From an uncultured Pelagibacteraceae bacterium (lineage in GTDB: Bacteria; Pseudomonadota; Alphaproteobacteria; Pelagibacterales; Pelagibacteraceae), in NCBI GenBank assembly GCA_902571525.1, contig CACGCL010000003.1, positions 50,813 to 114,812 on the forward strand: 64,000 bases of DNA, read 5' to 3'. The notes under the pieces were generated by a model. It made no database searches and had not been told where the DNA came from. It saw only the letters and a program-made list of their open reading frames with translations. Below are positions 20,391 through 31,051 of this stretch, one piece after another (positions within the stretch are counted from its first letter, which is position 1; each line of letters starts with the position of its first letter). The position numbers and the translations under genes are program-made.

Positions 20391-21935
20391 TTAATTATTA
20401 TAAATTTTTTCTCTTGCTTTCATTATAAGCTCGTCTGCCTCAGTTCTTGATAAGGCAAAATCTTCTAGATAACCATTAATCTTAACTTTTTCACCTTTAA
20501 TTATATCAAATCCACCTATTAATTCATCAGAGGCGAGATCAGCAAAATCATTCAAAGTTAATATCTTTTTTTCTCCCAGTGTAAGAAGCATCCCTGGCGT
20601 TAATCCTTTATGATTAATTAAATCTGTTTCCAAACCTAAGTCTTCAATTTTCTTTTGAATTTCCTCTTGACTTTTTTTGTAAAATTCTGTCGCTCTTTCT
20701 ATCAATTCTTTGGCAGTTTCTTCTTCTATACCCTCAATTTTAACTAAATCGTTTAATTCACAATTCTTAATTAAGTCAATTGATGAGAAGCCTTCCGCAA
20801 CCAAAAGTTGACCTAATGTTTCATCTACTTCCAGATTTTTCATTAAATTTTCTGTTCTATCTTTGAACTCTTCTTGTCTTTTCTCTGATTCTTCTTGGTC
20901 GGTCATAATATTAATTTCGTAATTAATAAGCTTAGTAGCTAATCTTACGTTTTGTCCTCTTCTACCTATTGCTTTACTTAAATTTTCTTCATTTAGAATA
21001 ACATCCAATTTTTTTGCTTCTTCATAAATGTTGACTTTTAAGACTTCTGCAGGTGATAATGCGTTTGAGACTACTATAGATATATCCTCAGACCAATTCA
21101 CAATATCAATTTTTTCACCTTGTAACTCGTTTACTACAGCTTGAACCCTGCTACCCCTCATTCCTACGCAAGCTCCAACTGGATCTAACGATGTATCTAT
21201 AGCTTTAACACAAATTTTCGCTCTGCTCCCTGGATCTCTTGCTGATGATTTTATTTCAATCAGTCCATCATATATTTCAGGAACTTCTTGTATAAAAAGT
21301 TTTTCCATAAATTTTGGATGAGCTCTTGAAAGAAAGATTTGTTGCCCTCTTTGCTCTCTCCTAACATCATAACAATAGGCTTTTATTCTATCACCGGCCT
21401 TAATATTTTCTCTAGGTATCATCTCGTTTTTTTGTATTATTGCTTCAGCTTTGCCTAAATCAACTATAACATTTCCAAATTCTAATCTTTTAACAATTCC
21501 ACTAAGTATCGTATCTTTTTTATCTATAAAATCGTTAAACTGTCTTTCTTTTTCTGCCTCTCTTACACTGAAACTTATAACTTGTTTCGCAGTCTGAGCT
21601 GCGATTCTTCCAAAATCAAATGTAGGGAGAGGTTCTAATATTTCTTCACCTATTTTTTTTTCATTATTCAAAGCTTTTGCGCTTTCGAGGCTAATTTCGG
21701 TATTATTATTCTCCGGACTCTCAACTATTAATAATTTTCTAAAAATTTCAATATCTCCGTTATCTCTATTTATATTTACTTGTATTTCATTTTCGTTGCC
21801 AAATTTTGATTTTGCTGCTTTTGCTATACCGGTTTCCATAGAATTAATAATTAATTCCTTATCTATGGATTTTTCTAATGCAACTGCTTCCGCAATTCTC
21901 AATAATTCAAGTTTATCTGCTCGTCTGTTTAACAT
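20391..21935 (-). CDS. nusA: Transcription termination/antitermination protein NusA
   Basis: S1/KH organisation: DPVGACVGMRGSRVQAVVNELQGEKIDIVNWSED, IGRRGQNVRLA. Confidence 0.97.
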   Translation of the reverse strand: MLNRRADKLELLRIAEAVALEKSIDKELIINSMETGIAKAAKSKFGNENEIQVNINRDNGDIEIFRKLLIVESPENNNTEISLESAKALNNEKKIGEEILEPLPTFDFGRIAAQTAKQVISFSVREAEKERQFNDFIDKKDTILSGIVKRLEFGNVIVDLGKAEAIIQKNEMIPRENIKAGDRIKAYCYDVRREQRGQQIFLSRAHPKFMEKLFIQEVPEIYDGLIEIKSSARDPGSRAKICVKAIDTSLDPVGACVGMRGSRVQAVVNELQGEKIDIVNWSEDISIVVSNALSPAEVLKVNIYEEAKKLDVILNEENLSKAIGRRGQNVRLATKLINYEINIMTDQEESEKRQEEFKDRTENLMKNLEVDETLGQLLVAEGFSSIDLIKNCELNDLVKIEGIEEETAKELIERATEFYKKSQEEIQKKIEDLGLETDLINHKGLTPGMLLTLGEKKILTLNDFADLASDELIGGFDIIKGEKVKINGYLEDFALSRTEADELIMKAREKIYNN

Positions 21936-21947
21936 ATTTTATCCACC

Positions 21948-21970
21948 AAAAAAAAATGGGCCGAAGCCCA
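21948..21970 (-). terminator. Rho-independent terminator/attenuator: TGGGC-TTCG-GCCCA followed by 9 T (minus strand)
   Basis: Plus strand 21948-21970 reads AAAAAAAAATGGGCCGAAGCCCA; on the minus strand this is a cUUCGg hairpin plus U-tract, 12 bp before the nusA ATG. Confidence 0.8.
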
Positions 21971-22032
21971 CTTTGATATATCAATAATATTATAGGTTTT
22001 ATAATTTAAATTTTTAAATTTTCAACTTATTA

Positions 22033-23196
22033 TTACTTGCTAAAAATGTCTTTTTTATCAACATTTTCCCAAGAAAAAGAGCCATCAGGTCCTGGATCTC
22101 TTCCAAAATGTCCGTAAGCAGCTGATTTCTCATATATAGGTTTATTCAATCCAAGCATTTCTCTTATTCCTCTAGGACTTAAATCGAAATTTTTTCTAAT
22201 TAATCTTTCTACATGTTCATTCTTCTCTTCATCATTATCAAAGAGATCAACATATATTGAAAGTGGTTTTGATACTCCAATCGCATATGCTAGTTGTATC
22301 AAGCATTTATCTGCAATTTTTGAAGCAACAATATTTTTTGCTAAATATCTTGAAGCATATGCTGCTGATCTGTCAACTTTTGTTGGATCTTTTCCGGAGA
22401 AGGCTCCACCACCGTGCGGTGCGGCTCCGCCATAGGTATCAACTATTATTTTTCTACCTGTTAAACCGCTGTCTCCATCAGGACCACCAATAACAAAATT
22501 TCCAGTTGGATTGATGTAAATTTCTTCTTCTGACAGGTTGTTAAGTAATTCTTTTGGTATGGACTTCTCAATATAAGGTTTAACGAGTTCTCTTACTTGT
22601 GACTGATTAACATCTGCAGAATGTTGGGTTGATATTACGACAGATTTTACATTAGATGGTTTTCCATCTTTATATTCTATTGTTATTTGACTTTTAGAAT
22701 CTGGCTCAATATTTTTTAATTTTCCAGATTTTCTATCCTCAGCCATAAGCCTTAATATTTTATGTGAATAGTGTATAGGTGCTGGCATCAGAACATCTGT
22801 TTCGTTACATGCATATCCAAACATAATTCCTTGATCCCCAGCTCCCTCATCTTTGTTTCCTGAAGAGTCGACGCCCATAGCGATATCAGATGATTGAGAA
22901 TGAAGGTGACATTCTATTTTTGTTGCCTCTTTGTAGGTAAATCCTTCTTGGTCATACCCAATATCTTTTATGCAATCTCTAACTTTAATAATTAAATCTT
23001 CTTTTTTTATTTCAGGTCCTCTCACTTCCCCAGCTAATACAACTTTATTAGTTGTTGTTAACGTTTCGCATGCTACTCTAGATTGAGGTTCCGCTCCTAA
23101 ATAAGTATCAACCACCATATCAGATATTCTATCACATACCTTATCCGGGTGACCTTCCGAGACAGACTCGCTTGTAAATAAATAATTTTTCTTCAT
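22033..23196 (-). CDS. metK: S-adenosylmethionine synthetase
   Basis: [47 protein letters not shown]. Confidence 0.98.
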   Translation of the reverse strand: MKKNYLFTSESVSEGHPDKVCDRISDMVVDTYLGAEPQSRVACETLTTTNKVVLAGEVRGPEIKKEDLIIKVRDCIKDIGYDQEGFTYKEATKIECHLHSQSSDIAMGVDSSGNKDEGAGDQGIMFGYACNETDVLMPAPIHYSHKILRLMAEDRKSGKLKNIEPDSKSQITIEYKDGKPSNVKSVVISTQHSADVNQSQVRELVKPYIEKSIPKELLNNLSEEEIYINPTGNFVIGGPDGDSGLTGRKIIVDTYGGAAPHGGGAFSGKDPTKVDRSAAYASRYLAKNIVASKIADKCLIQLAYAIGVSKPLSIYVDLFDNDEEKNEHVERLIRKNFDLSPRGIREMLGLNKPIYEKSAAYGHFGRDPGPDGSFSWENVDKKDIFSK

Positions 23197-24713
23197 TTAA
23201 TTTTTTTTAAAAAAAAAATTAAAGTAATATAAAAAAATACTAAACAAAAGAAAATCTTATTACCAAATCTACTAAACAGTGTTGGAAATGCCTTAGAAAT
23301 TGTATTTATCTCAATGCTTCCCTTTTCAGTTGTGTTTAATTTATTTTTTATTATCCCCGTTGAGCTTATGTGTGCTGAAATTCCGTTGTTAGCAACCCTT
23401 AAAATATCCTTGCCCTCTTCAATTGATCTAAATATTGAATGCGAAAAATGTTGAACGGGTCCTACGCTATTTCCAAACCATCCATCTTCCGAAATATTTA
23501 AGATAAAATCATATTCATAATTATTTTTATTTAATTGCCCGGAGAATATTATTTCATAGCAAATTAAAGGTAAAAATGAAGTTGAATTAACAGTTATTAT
23601 GTTTCTTTCATTAGAATTACTGAAGGATTTGTATCCTTGTGTAATCTTTTTTAAACCTAAATTACTTAAAATTCTTTCAAAAGGTAGAAACTCGCCAAAC
23701 GGAACTAGTTTATTTTTATAGTATTTATCTTCAATTAAAAAATTTTTATCAAATAATGCTAAAGAGTTAAAAATTTTTTTTCCATTCTCTAAAGAAATTC
23801 CCATAATTATTTTCGACCGATTTGATAATTGACCAGAAATTTGATCAAGTTTATTTAAAGATTTGTATAACTTACTAATAGTAGTGATACCTTCAGGATA
23901 AATTAGCAAAAAATCTTTATTAAGTGGAGAGCTAATTTGAATTAACTCATTTAGTCTATTTTCTATAGGTTCATCAATAAAAAATCTTTCAATATTAAAC
24001 TTTGGTGAAATTAATTTTATGGGAGGAAAAATTTCTTTTTTATTTCCTTGTTCAATGTGATCAATTCTATTATGTCCATAAATCGCATTAAATGATATCA
24101 TTACTATTATGGATAAAAAAATAATAATTTTTTTTTGAATTTCAATTTTAAATAATAATATAATTGGTAAACAATAAAGATTTATTAATATCAAATTCAA
24201 TGAATAAGTTCCTATTAAACTGAGTATTTGTATAGAGTGATTAAGGTCTGAAATACTGAATAGGATTAAATTCCACGGAAATCCACTAAAAATAGTCCCT
24301 CTTAAATATTCAAAAAAGGACAGAGTAAGTGAGAAAGTTAAAATTGAATTAAAGTTCAATTTCAATTTGAAAAATCTAGTGCAAAGTGAAAATAATCCAT
24401 AATATATTGATAATAAAGCAGGAATTAATATGATTGATGGAATAATTAAGTATTCAAAATTTTCATCAAATTTCAGAGAATGTGAGATCCAATACAAATT
24501 TGATAAAAAATAACCAAATCCATAAAACCATCCAAATAAAAAATTATTAAATAAATTTTGATTAGAATTAATAACTAAAATATAAAATAAAAAAGGAAAT
24601 GTAAAAAAATTAATAAAAAAAAAATTATAAGGAGGTAAGCTGTATGAAGAAAGAATTCCTAAAATAATTAAAGTTATATTTGTTAAAAACTTGTTATTAA
24701 GAATTAGTGACAA
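23193..24713 (-). CDS. lnt: Apolipoprotein N-acyltransferase
   Basis: Multi-TM N-terminus plus nitrilase domain ([41 protein letters not shown]). Confidence 0.93.
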   Translation of the reverse strand: MSLILNNKFLTNITLIILGILSSYSLPPYNFFFINFFTFPFLFYILVINSNQNLFNNFLFGWFYGFGYFLSNLYWISHSLKFDENFEYLIIPSIILIPALLSIYYGLFSLCTRFFKLKLNFNSILTFSLTLSFFEYLRGTIFSGFPWNLILFSISDLNHSIQILSLIGTYSLNLILINLYCLPIILLFKIEIQKKIIIFLSIIVMISFNAIYGHNRIDHIEQGNKKEIFPPIKLISPKFNIERFFIDEPIENRLNELIQISSPLNKDFLLIYPEGITTISKLYKSLNKLDQISGQLSNRSKIIMGISLENGKKIFNSLALFDKNFLIEDKYYKNKLVPFGEFLPFERILSNLGLKKITQGYKSFSNSNERNIITVNSTSFLPLICYEIIFSGQLNKNNYEYDFILNISEDGWFGNSVGPVQHFSHSIFRSIEEGKDILRVANNGISAHISSTGIIKNKLNTTEKGSIEINTISKAFPTLFSRFGNKIFFCLVFFYITLIFFLKKIK

Positions 24714-24717
24714 TTTA

Positions 24718-25155
24718 CTAATTAAGTTGTTTAAAAATTAAATTTTCTTTTTTACTCATTTTTTTAAAATCTACATTCTTAACATGATTATATCCAATTA
24801 AGTGTAAGTATCCGTGTATCCACATTTTATCTAGTTCATGCTCAAATAATGATTTTTTTGATCTTTTGTTAACTATTTCATAACTTATTGCAATATCTCC
24901 AAGATAGTTTTTGCTTTTCAACTTTATTTTTAATGGAAATGATAAAACATCAGTTGGTTTATTTATTCCTCTAAATTTGTAGTTTAAACTTTTCATCTTG
25001 GGATTGCTGGTTAATAAAACTGTAAATTCTTTTATGTTTTTCGATGAATTAAGATAATTATTAAGTCTCCTTTGTTTTATTTTAAAGTAATTTTTTATAT
25101 TTTTAATTTTTTTTTTCCATTCAGAGGAACCAACGGCAACGTGGATTTTGATCAT
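24718..25155 (-). CDS. ybeY: Endoribonuclease YbeY
   Basis: NKPTDVLSFP...GDIAIS...HGYLHLIGYNH. Confidence 0.92.
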   Translation of the reverse strand: MIKIHVAVGSSEWKKKIKNIKNYFKIKQRRLNNYLNSSKNIKEFTVLLTSNPKMKSLNYKFRGINKPTDVLSFPLKIKLKSKNYLGDIAISYEIVNKRSKKSLFEHELDKMWIHGYLHLIGYNHVKNVDFKKMSKKENLIFKQLN

Positions 25156-26150
25156 TTCTTAGGATTTTGATCTGAGTAAGCTTTTACAATTTTAGAGACT
25201 AGTGGATGTCTTACAACATCTGTATGGTTAAAATCTATTATGGATATCTCGCTTAAGTGTCCGAGTATTGCCTTAGATTTTTTTAAGCCTGATAAAGATT
25301 TATTTGGTAAATCTATTTGTGATGGATCACCATTTATAACAATTTTAGAATTTTCACCTATCCTAGTTAAAAACATTTTGATTTGTGTGTCCGTAGCGTT
25401 TTGAGCTTCATCTAATATAGCAAATGAGTTTTTGAGCGTTCTTCCTCGCATAAATGCTAGAGGTGCTATTTCTATATCTCCGATTTCTATACGTTTCTGA
25501 ATTTTCTCAAAATCAAGAAGATCATATAAAGCGTCGTATAAAGGACGTAAATATGGATCTACTTTTTCTCTCATATCTCCTGGTAAAAAACCGAGCCTTT
25601 CACCTGCTTCGACTGCTGGTCTTGACAATATTATTCTTTCTATTTTTTTATCTAAAAGCATTGTTAGAGCAATAGCCACAGCTAAATAAGTTTTTCCAGT
25701 TCCTGCGGGCCCAGTGGATATAATAACGTCACTATTTTTTAACGCTCTTACATATTTTTTTTGTTTCTCTGACCTTGGTATTACTGATTTTTTTGGTGTT
25801 TTAATTATGTATTCAATTTTATCTGTTTTTTCCTCAATCATAAATTTATTTACTGAAGATATTATATCTTTCATTTCAATTGTATTATTATTTATAAATT
25901 GATCGTATAAAAAGACAATTGCATTCTTTACCATTTCATTTTTTTTTGATGTACTTTTCACTAAAATAGAATTCCCACGAGAATAAATACTAGTATTTGT
26001 GATTTTTTCTAATTCTTTAAGATTATTGTTAAACTCTCCAACCACGCCCATTAATATATCATTATTTTTAAATATGATGCTTAAGGTATTATTTTCCGAG
26101 TAAACAACTTTTAGATCATTGACGGCTTTTTTATAAGAAGGGTAAGTCAA
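25152..26150 (-). CDS. ybeZ: PhoH-family ATPase (YbeZ)
   Basis: GPAGTGKTYLAVAIAL, SRPAVEAGERLGFLPGDMREKVDPYLRPLYDAL, DEAQNAT. Confidence 0.95.
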   Translation of the reverse strand: MTYPSYKKAVNDLKVVYSENNTLSIIFKNNDILMGVVGEFNNNLKELEKITNTSIYSRGNSILVKSTSKKNEMVKNAIVFLYDQFINNNTIEMKDIISSVNKFMIEEKTDKIEYIIKTPKKSVIPRSEKQKKYVRALKNSDVIISTGPAGTGKTYLAVAIALTMLLDKKIERIILSRPAVEAGERLGFLPGDMREKVDPYLRPLYDALYDLLDFEKIQKRIEIGDIEIAPLAFMRGRTLKNSFAILDEAQNATDTQIKMFLTRIGENSKIVINGDPSQIDLPNKSLSGLKKSKAILGHLSEISIIDFNHTDVVRHPLVSKIVKAYSDQNPKK

Positions 26151-26151
26151 A

Positions 26152-27486
26152 TTAGGCTGCTCTCATATTCTTTTTTTCATCTATTTTTCCAAATAAAGTA
26201 TTTCGATTAATTTTTTCTACTTTTACGTAAACTAATTTTCCAATATGTTTTTTTTCAGCTTCAAAAATAACAGAATTAAAAAAGGTATTTCTTCCAAAAT
26301 ATTTTTTTTGATCTTTTAATTTATTTTCTACTAATACTTCTATAGACTTACCTATTAAAGACTCATTTTTATTTATCTGATGCCTCTCTAAAGCTTTTTG
26401 AATATTTATTAATCTTTCTTTTGCTACTTCTTTATCAATTGCTTCTAATTTTGAAGCTGGTGTTCCTGGCCTAGGACTATAAATGAAGGAATATGAATTG
26501 ATAAATTTGATCTCTTTTACTAAATTCATTGTGTCTTCAAAGTCACAGTCCATTTCGCCTGGATGACCAATAATAAAATCACTTGAGAATTCAACATTAT
26601 GGTTCTTTTGTTTTAGTGATTTATAAATCTCTAAATATTTTTCTACTTTATGGTTTCTGTTCATTAGTTTTAAAATTTTATTTGAACCACTTTGAATTGG
26701 TAAGTGAATAAATGGCATTAATTTTTTCGATATAGAGTAACACTCCATTAAATCTTCTGTCATATCTTTTGGGTGTGATGTGGTGTATCTAATTCTATTT
26801 AATTCTCTAATTTTATCTAATTCTAAAATCAAGTCTGATAATTTATAACTTTTTTCTTTGTCCTTGAAAAAATAAGCATTAACATTCTGCCCTAACAATA
26901 TTATTTCTCTAGTACCATTTTTTACTAAATTCTCTGCCTCCTCAACAACTCTTTTAAAGGGCCTTGAGTATTCTGGTCCTCTCGTATAAGGCACAACACA
27001 AAAACTGCAAAATTTGTCACAACCTTCTTGTATTGTTAAAAATGAGGAAACCTTGCTTTTATTATTTTTAATTTTATCAAGGTAATTAAATTTATCCTCA
27101 GTATCAAATTCTGTTAATTCTTCTTTCTTCTGAAAATTAAAATTTTCAATTAATTTATTTATTTTGTGGTATGACTGTGGACCGATAATAATATCGATGT
27201 AAGGCTCCCTTTTAATCATTTCACTACTTTCCGCTTGCGCAACACATCCTGCAATAATTAAAATTGGTTTTTTTTTATCTCTATAATTTTTTCTAACTCT
27301 GCCTATTTCATCGTAAACTTTCTCTTTAGACTTGTCTCTAATGTGACAAGTATTTAATAAATAACAGTCTGCATCTAAGTGATTGCCTGTTTTATAATAA
27401 CCAATATCTTTAACGGTATCATAAATACGATTTGTATCATATTCATTCATTTGACACCCAAAAGTTTTAATGAAAATTTTCTTCAC
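26152..27486 (-). CDS. miaB: tRNA-2-methylthio-N6-dimethylallyladenosine synthase
   Basis: KTFGCQMNEYDTNR, EGCDKFCSFCVVPYTRG. Confidence 0.97.
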   Translation of the reverse strand: MKKIFIKTFGCQMNEYDTNRIYDTVKDIGYYKTGNHLDADCYLLNTCHIRDKSKEKVYDEIGRVRKNYRDKKKPILIIAGCVAQAESSEMIKREPYIDIIIGPQSYHKINKLIENFNFQKKEELTEFDTEDKFNYLDKIKNNKSKVSSFLTIQEGCDKFCSFCVVPYTRGPEYSRPFKRVVEEAENLVKNGTREIILLGQNVNAYFFKDKEKSYKLSDLILELDKIRELNRIRYTTSHPKDMTEDLMECYSISKKLMPFIHLPIQSGSNKILKLMNRNHKVEKYLEIYKSLKQKNHNVEFSSDFIIGHPGEMDCDFEDTMNLVKEIKFINSYSFIYSPRPGTPASKLEAIDKEVAKERLINIQKALERHQINKNESLIGKSIEVLVENKLKDQKKYFGRNTFFNSVIFEAEKKHIGKLVYVKVEKINRNTLFGKIDEKKNMRAA

Positions 27487-27488
27487 AA

Positions 27489-27914
27489 TTAATCAGACTT
27501 ATCTTTTACGCAATAAAGTTCTAATTTAGAGTCAACAAGTTTATATCCATGTTTTTCTGCAATTTTTTTTTGAATAATTTCAATTTCTTCATTTGTAAAT
27601 TCAATTATATTTCCAGTCTTTATGTCTATAAGATGATTATGATCATCGTTTAGTTCATACCTAGCTTTTCCGTCTTTAAAATCGTGCTTCATCAGAATAC
27701 CAGACTCTTCAAATAATTTTACTGTTCTGTAAACTGTGGCAATACTAATCTTATTATCGATATCTGAAACTCTTTTATAAAGTTCGTCCACATCAGGATG
27801 ATCTGAAACACCATAATTTTTTTTTGACTCCGATATTACTCTTGCAATAGTTCTTCTCTGGTCGGTTAATTTAACACCCTTTGCTAAACATTTTTGCTCA
27901 ATTGAATCTGTCAT
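27489..27914 (-). CDS. fur: Fur-family transcriptional regulator
   Basis: LTDQRRTIARVI, ISIATVYRTVKLFEESGI, HNHLIDIKTGNIIEF. Confidence 0.9.
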   Translation of the reverse strand: MTDSIEQKCLAKGVKLTDQRRTIARVISESKKNYGVSDHPDVDELYKRVSDIDNKISIATVYRTVKLFEESGILMKHDFKDGKARYELNDDHNHLIDIKTGNIIEFTNEEIEIIQKKIAEKHGYKLVDSKLELYCVKDKSD

Positions 27915-27923
27915 AATATTATT

Positions 27924-28316
27924 TTAACTCATATAAAGTGGTTTAATCAAATTCTTTATTAATTTACCTTTCTTTAGTAAATCTAAAACTCTTGAATAGT
28001 CATATTTTTCAACGTCTTTTGATGAAAATCCACAAATTTTAAATTTAAATACTAAATTAAGAGCTTTTAAAGTTGATATAGAGGTTCTGATACTTGAATA
28101 TTTGCCAGGCCCTAAATTCACCAATGCTTTGTCTATAGTGTCAAAGCTGATCATGTTTTTATTTAAAAAATTAAACAATAGAACCGCAAACCTATCAAAA
28201 TTTTTTCTACTGTTTTCATAATCATTAGTATAAGTTTTATTATTATCTATGATTTTGAAAATAATTTTTTCATTCGCCGCATCAATTATCAAGTATTTTC
28301 TAATCCTATTTTTCAT
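27924..28316 (-). CDS. tsaB: TsaB-like tRNA t6A biosynthesis protein (short form, 130 aa)
   Basis: YLIIDAANEKIIFKII..., ALVNLGPGKYSSIRTSISTLKALNL matches TsaB GPGSFTGLRIG-type region; terminal KPLYMS resembles C-terminal P-x-Y-L-R. Confidence 0.75.
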   Translation of the reverse strand: MKNRIRKYLIIDAANEKIIFKIIDNNKTYTNDYENSRKNFDRFAVLLFNFLNKNMISFDTIDKALVNLGPGKYSSIRTSISTLKALNLVFKFKICGFSSKDVEKYDYSRVLDLLKKGKLIKNLIKPLYMS

Positions 28317-29307
28317 AAATAGTTCAACTTTTGCTGAAAGGAATGTTAAATATTATTCTGACGATCATGGTGTTGTATCAATTATGTATCATAGATTTAA
28401 TGAAAATAAATATCCATCAACAAATATTAAAATAGATATTTTTAAAAAGCAACTTGAACTAATTAAGGAAAACAATATTGAATATTACGACCCTGCCATT
28501 TTTGATGCAGAATTTAATTATCCAAAAAAAAATAAGAAAATTTTGATTACAATCGACGATGCTTTCTCTTCTTTTTATGAAAATGCATGGCCAATACTTA
28601 AAAAGGAAGAGATACCGTTTATATTATTTGTATCTACTGAGCCAGTAGGTAAGCCAGGGTATATGACCTGGGAGCAAATTAAAGAAGTTTCACATTATAA
28701 TTTTGCATATATAGGCAATCATTCTCATACTCATGAATATTTATTAGATTTTTCTCATCTTGAATTTATGAAAGATATAAAAAATTCTATAAAAATATTT
28801 AGAGAAAAACTAGGTTATAATCCAATATATTTTTCTTATCCATTTGGAGAATACAATTTAAAACAAACTGAATTTATAAAGAATAATTTTAAATATGGCT
28901 TTGGTCAGCATTCTGGGGTTATAGATTTAACTAAAAATCCTTTTGAACTTCCAAGATTTCCAATAAACGAGGAATATGGTAATTTAGATAGATTTGAGTT
29001 TATTATCAAATTGTTTCCTATCCCGTATAAAAATTTAATACCACAAGATAAATATATAAACAGCAAGCAGAATCCTCCAACTATAGAAATAGATTTTTTT
29101 GAAGCGCAAAAAAATATTAAAAATATTAATTGTTTTTCAAATGAAGGTAATAAGTGGAGAAATTCAATTATGAAATTTGAAAAAAATAGCCTCAAAATAG
29201 ACTTTAGGGAAAAATTTATATTTAGAAGAGGTAGAGTAAATTGCTCGATTAAAGATGATGATATATGGAGATGGCTGGGTGTTCAAATCTCAGTTGAAAT
29301 AAATTAG
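28249..29307 (+). CDS. Secreted polysaccharide deacetylase (NodB-like)
   Basis: Signal peptide; VVSIMYHRF, ILITIDDAFSSFYENAWPILKKEEIPFILFVST, GNHSHTHEYL, YFSYPFGEYN. Confidence 0.85.
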   Translation: MILKIIFSFAASIIKYFLILFFINSSTFAERNVKYYSDDHGVVSIMYHRFNENKYPSTNIKIDIFKKQLELIKENNIEYYDPAIFDAEFNYPKKNKKILITIDDAFSSFYENAWPILKKEEIPFILFVSTEPVGKPGYMTWEQIKEVSHYNFAYIGNHSHTHEYLLDFSHLEFMKDIKNSIKIFREKLGYNPIYFSYPFGEYNLKQTEFIKNNFKYGFGQHSGVIDLTKNPFELPRFPINEEYGNLDRFEFIIKLFPIPYKNLIPQDKYINSKQNPPTIEIDFFEAQKNIKNINCFSNEGNKWRNSIMKFEKNSLKIDFREKFIFRRGRVNCSIKDDDIWRWLGVQISVEIN

Positions 29308-30470
29308 ATTAAGTTTTTATATTTAACACTTAGAGGCATAAGCTTAACATCATCAAAATCTTTTAAAGAATTCTGATTAATAATTTGTTTTAATATTTTG
29401 GTGTACTCATCTCCTGTTTCGGCATAACTATCTAATTGATCAGCAAGTAATAAACTATCAAGCTTTTCACTGTCATCTCTTAATTGGGCTCTCAATTGTC
29501 TAAAATTCTTATAGCTTGAGTGTGTATTTAAGTTTCTCTGATAAGCTCTAACTGAAGCTTTTAAAACTTTAAATTTCATAACTTTATGTTTTGTATCGCT
29601 TTCTGCACCAGCTGGTTTAATTCCATCACCAGACCAAGTCCACTGACCAAACAACGCATTTCCTTCTAATGCAAATCTTGAAGTTCCCCAACCTGTTTCT
29701 TTGGCAGCTTGCGCTATAGCTAAAGATACAGGAATAATATCCATTCTTACTTTTAATGTAGGTATATCCTTATTTAAAACACCATACTGTTTAAACTTAA
29801 TATTTAACCAATTGATTTCTTTTTTAGAGTTATTATTTTTGTTTAAGATGCTAAATAATCTCTTTCTGTCCAATAAGATAAGATTATTTTCCTCTAATAC
29901 TAATGGTAAGATTATTTGTATAAATAAGTTTTTTCTTTTTTTTGAATTCTCAATTTTTTTAATTTCATTTGGTAATAGTGAAAGTCTTATTGGTTTAACT
30001 TTTTTGCTTTTTCTAACCTCACTTAATGAGTAATTAGTATCTTTAAATAGTTGTTCAATTGTTGATGCACTAAGTCTCACAGAATCTTTAGGAAGTTCTT
30101 CAAATTTGAACACATCTTCTAATATGTTTGATAAATCTAATCCTTCATCTAATTTTGTTTTATTCTCTAAAACATCTCCTTCGAGAACTTTTTTAAATTT
30201 TTTATTTGAGTCATTAATCTTAAAATTTTTTACTATTTTTGGATTTATTTCTGTAAATTTATAAAATAAAGGCATAGTGAAAGCTATAAGAATTATCAAT
30301 AAGCTTGAAAGTCCAGTTAAATACAAAGTTTTAAATTTTTCATAATTAAATTTAAGAGTAGATTTTTTTTTGACAATTATTCCCTGAGAGGACAAAAAAG
30401 TTTTAAGTTTCAAAAATTGATTTTGATTAAAATTTTTTTTGATCAATTTGTGTGGGAAAATTTTTTTCAT
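29304..30470 (-). CDS. Bax-like / endo-beta-N-acetylglucosaminidase family protein
   Basis: VSLAIAQAAKETGWGTSRFALEGNALFGQWTW; TM near N-terminus; likely start MKKIFPHKLIKK at 30470. Confidence 0.82.
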   Translation of the reverse strand: MKKIFPHKLIKKNFNQNQFLKLKTFLSSQGIIVKKKSTLKFNYEKFKTLYLTGLSSLLIILIAFTMPLFYKFTEINPKIVKNFKINDSNKKFKKVLEGDVLENKTKLDEGLDLSNILEDVFKFEELPKDSVRLSASTIEQLFKDTNYSLSEVRKSKKVKPIRLSLLPNEIKKIENSKKRKNLFIQIILPLVLEENNLILLDRKRLFSILNKNNNSKKEINWLNIKFKQYGVLNKDIPTLKVRMDIIPVSLAIAQAAKETGWGTSRFALEGNALFGQWTWSGDGIKPAGAESDTKHKVMKFKVLKASVRAYQRNLNTHSSYKNFRQLRAQLRDDSEKLDSLLLADQLDSYAETGDEYTKILKQIINQNSLKDFDDVKLMPLSVKYKNLI

Positions 30471-31006
30471 ACAGCTTCTACCTCTCTTACTTCTGGAATA
30501 TAATGACAAAGTAGATTTTGAACTCCCTGTTTTAAAGTCAACGCAGCACTTGGACAACCAGAGCAGGCGCCTTGGAGTTCTACGCGTACTATCCCATCTC
30601 TAAATTCTTTAAATTTAATATCACCTCCATCTCTGGCAACTGCAGGTCTAATTTTTGTTTCTAATATTTTAATGATTTTACCTTCAACAGTTGATGTATC
30701 GAATTCTCTTTTTTCTTCTATTTCTGAAATAATATTTTCATTACCTTTAGCAAAGTAATCGTTTATAAATGATATGATAATATGTTTTAAGTCTTCCCAT
30801 TCAAAGTCATTCTTTTTATTTACAGAAATAAAATCGTCAGATAGAAAAACACCTTTAACCCCATTTATTGAAAGAATATTTCTAATTAGTTCATTATTAG
30901 TTTTGCTTATTTCTGTTATCTCAATTGGTCCAATTAAAGACACGTTTTTTCCTGGAAGGAATTTTAATGAGTTTGGATTGGGTGTTATCTCAGTTTGTAT
31001 CAACAT
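30467..31006 (-). CDS. NifU-family Fe-S scaffold (Nfu)
   Basis: Nfu N-terminal domain (TPNPNSLKFLPG) and VARDGGDIKFKEF...GACSGCPSAALTLKQGV. Confidence 0.93.
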   Translation of the reverse strand: MLIQTEITPNPNSLKFLPGKNVSLIGPIEITEISKTNNELIRNILSINGVKGVFLSDDFISVNKKNDFEWEDLKHIIISFINDYFAKGNENIISEIEEKREFDTSTVEGKIIKILETKIRPAVARDGGDIKFKEFRDGIVRVELQGACSGCPSAALTLKQGVQNLLCHYIPEVREVEAV

Positions 31007-31051
31007 TTTTTGAATATATGTATAAGTTTGAAATTTTAAAGTAAATAATGC

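Noticed and set aside
22033-23200. SAM riboswitch upstream of metK
   Set aside because: metK overlaps the upstream lnt gene by 4 bp, leaving no leader for a riboswitch.
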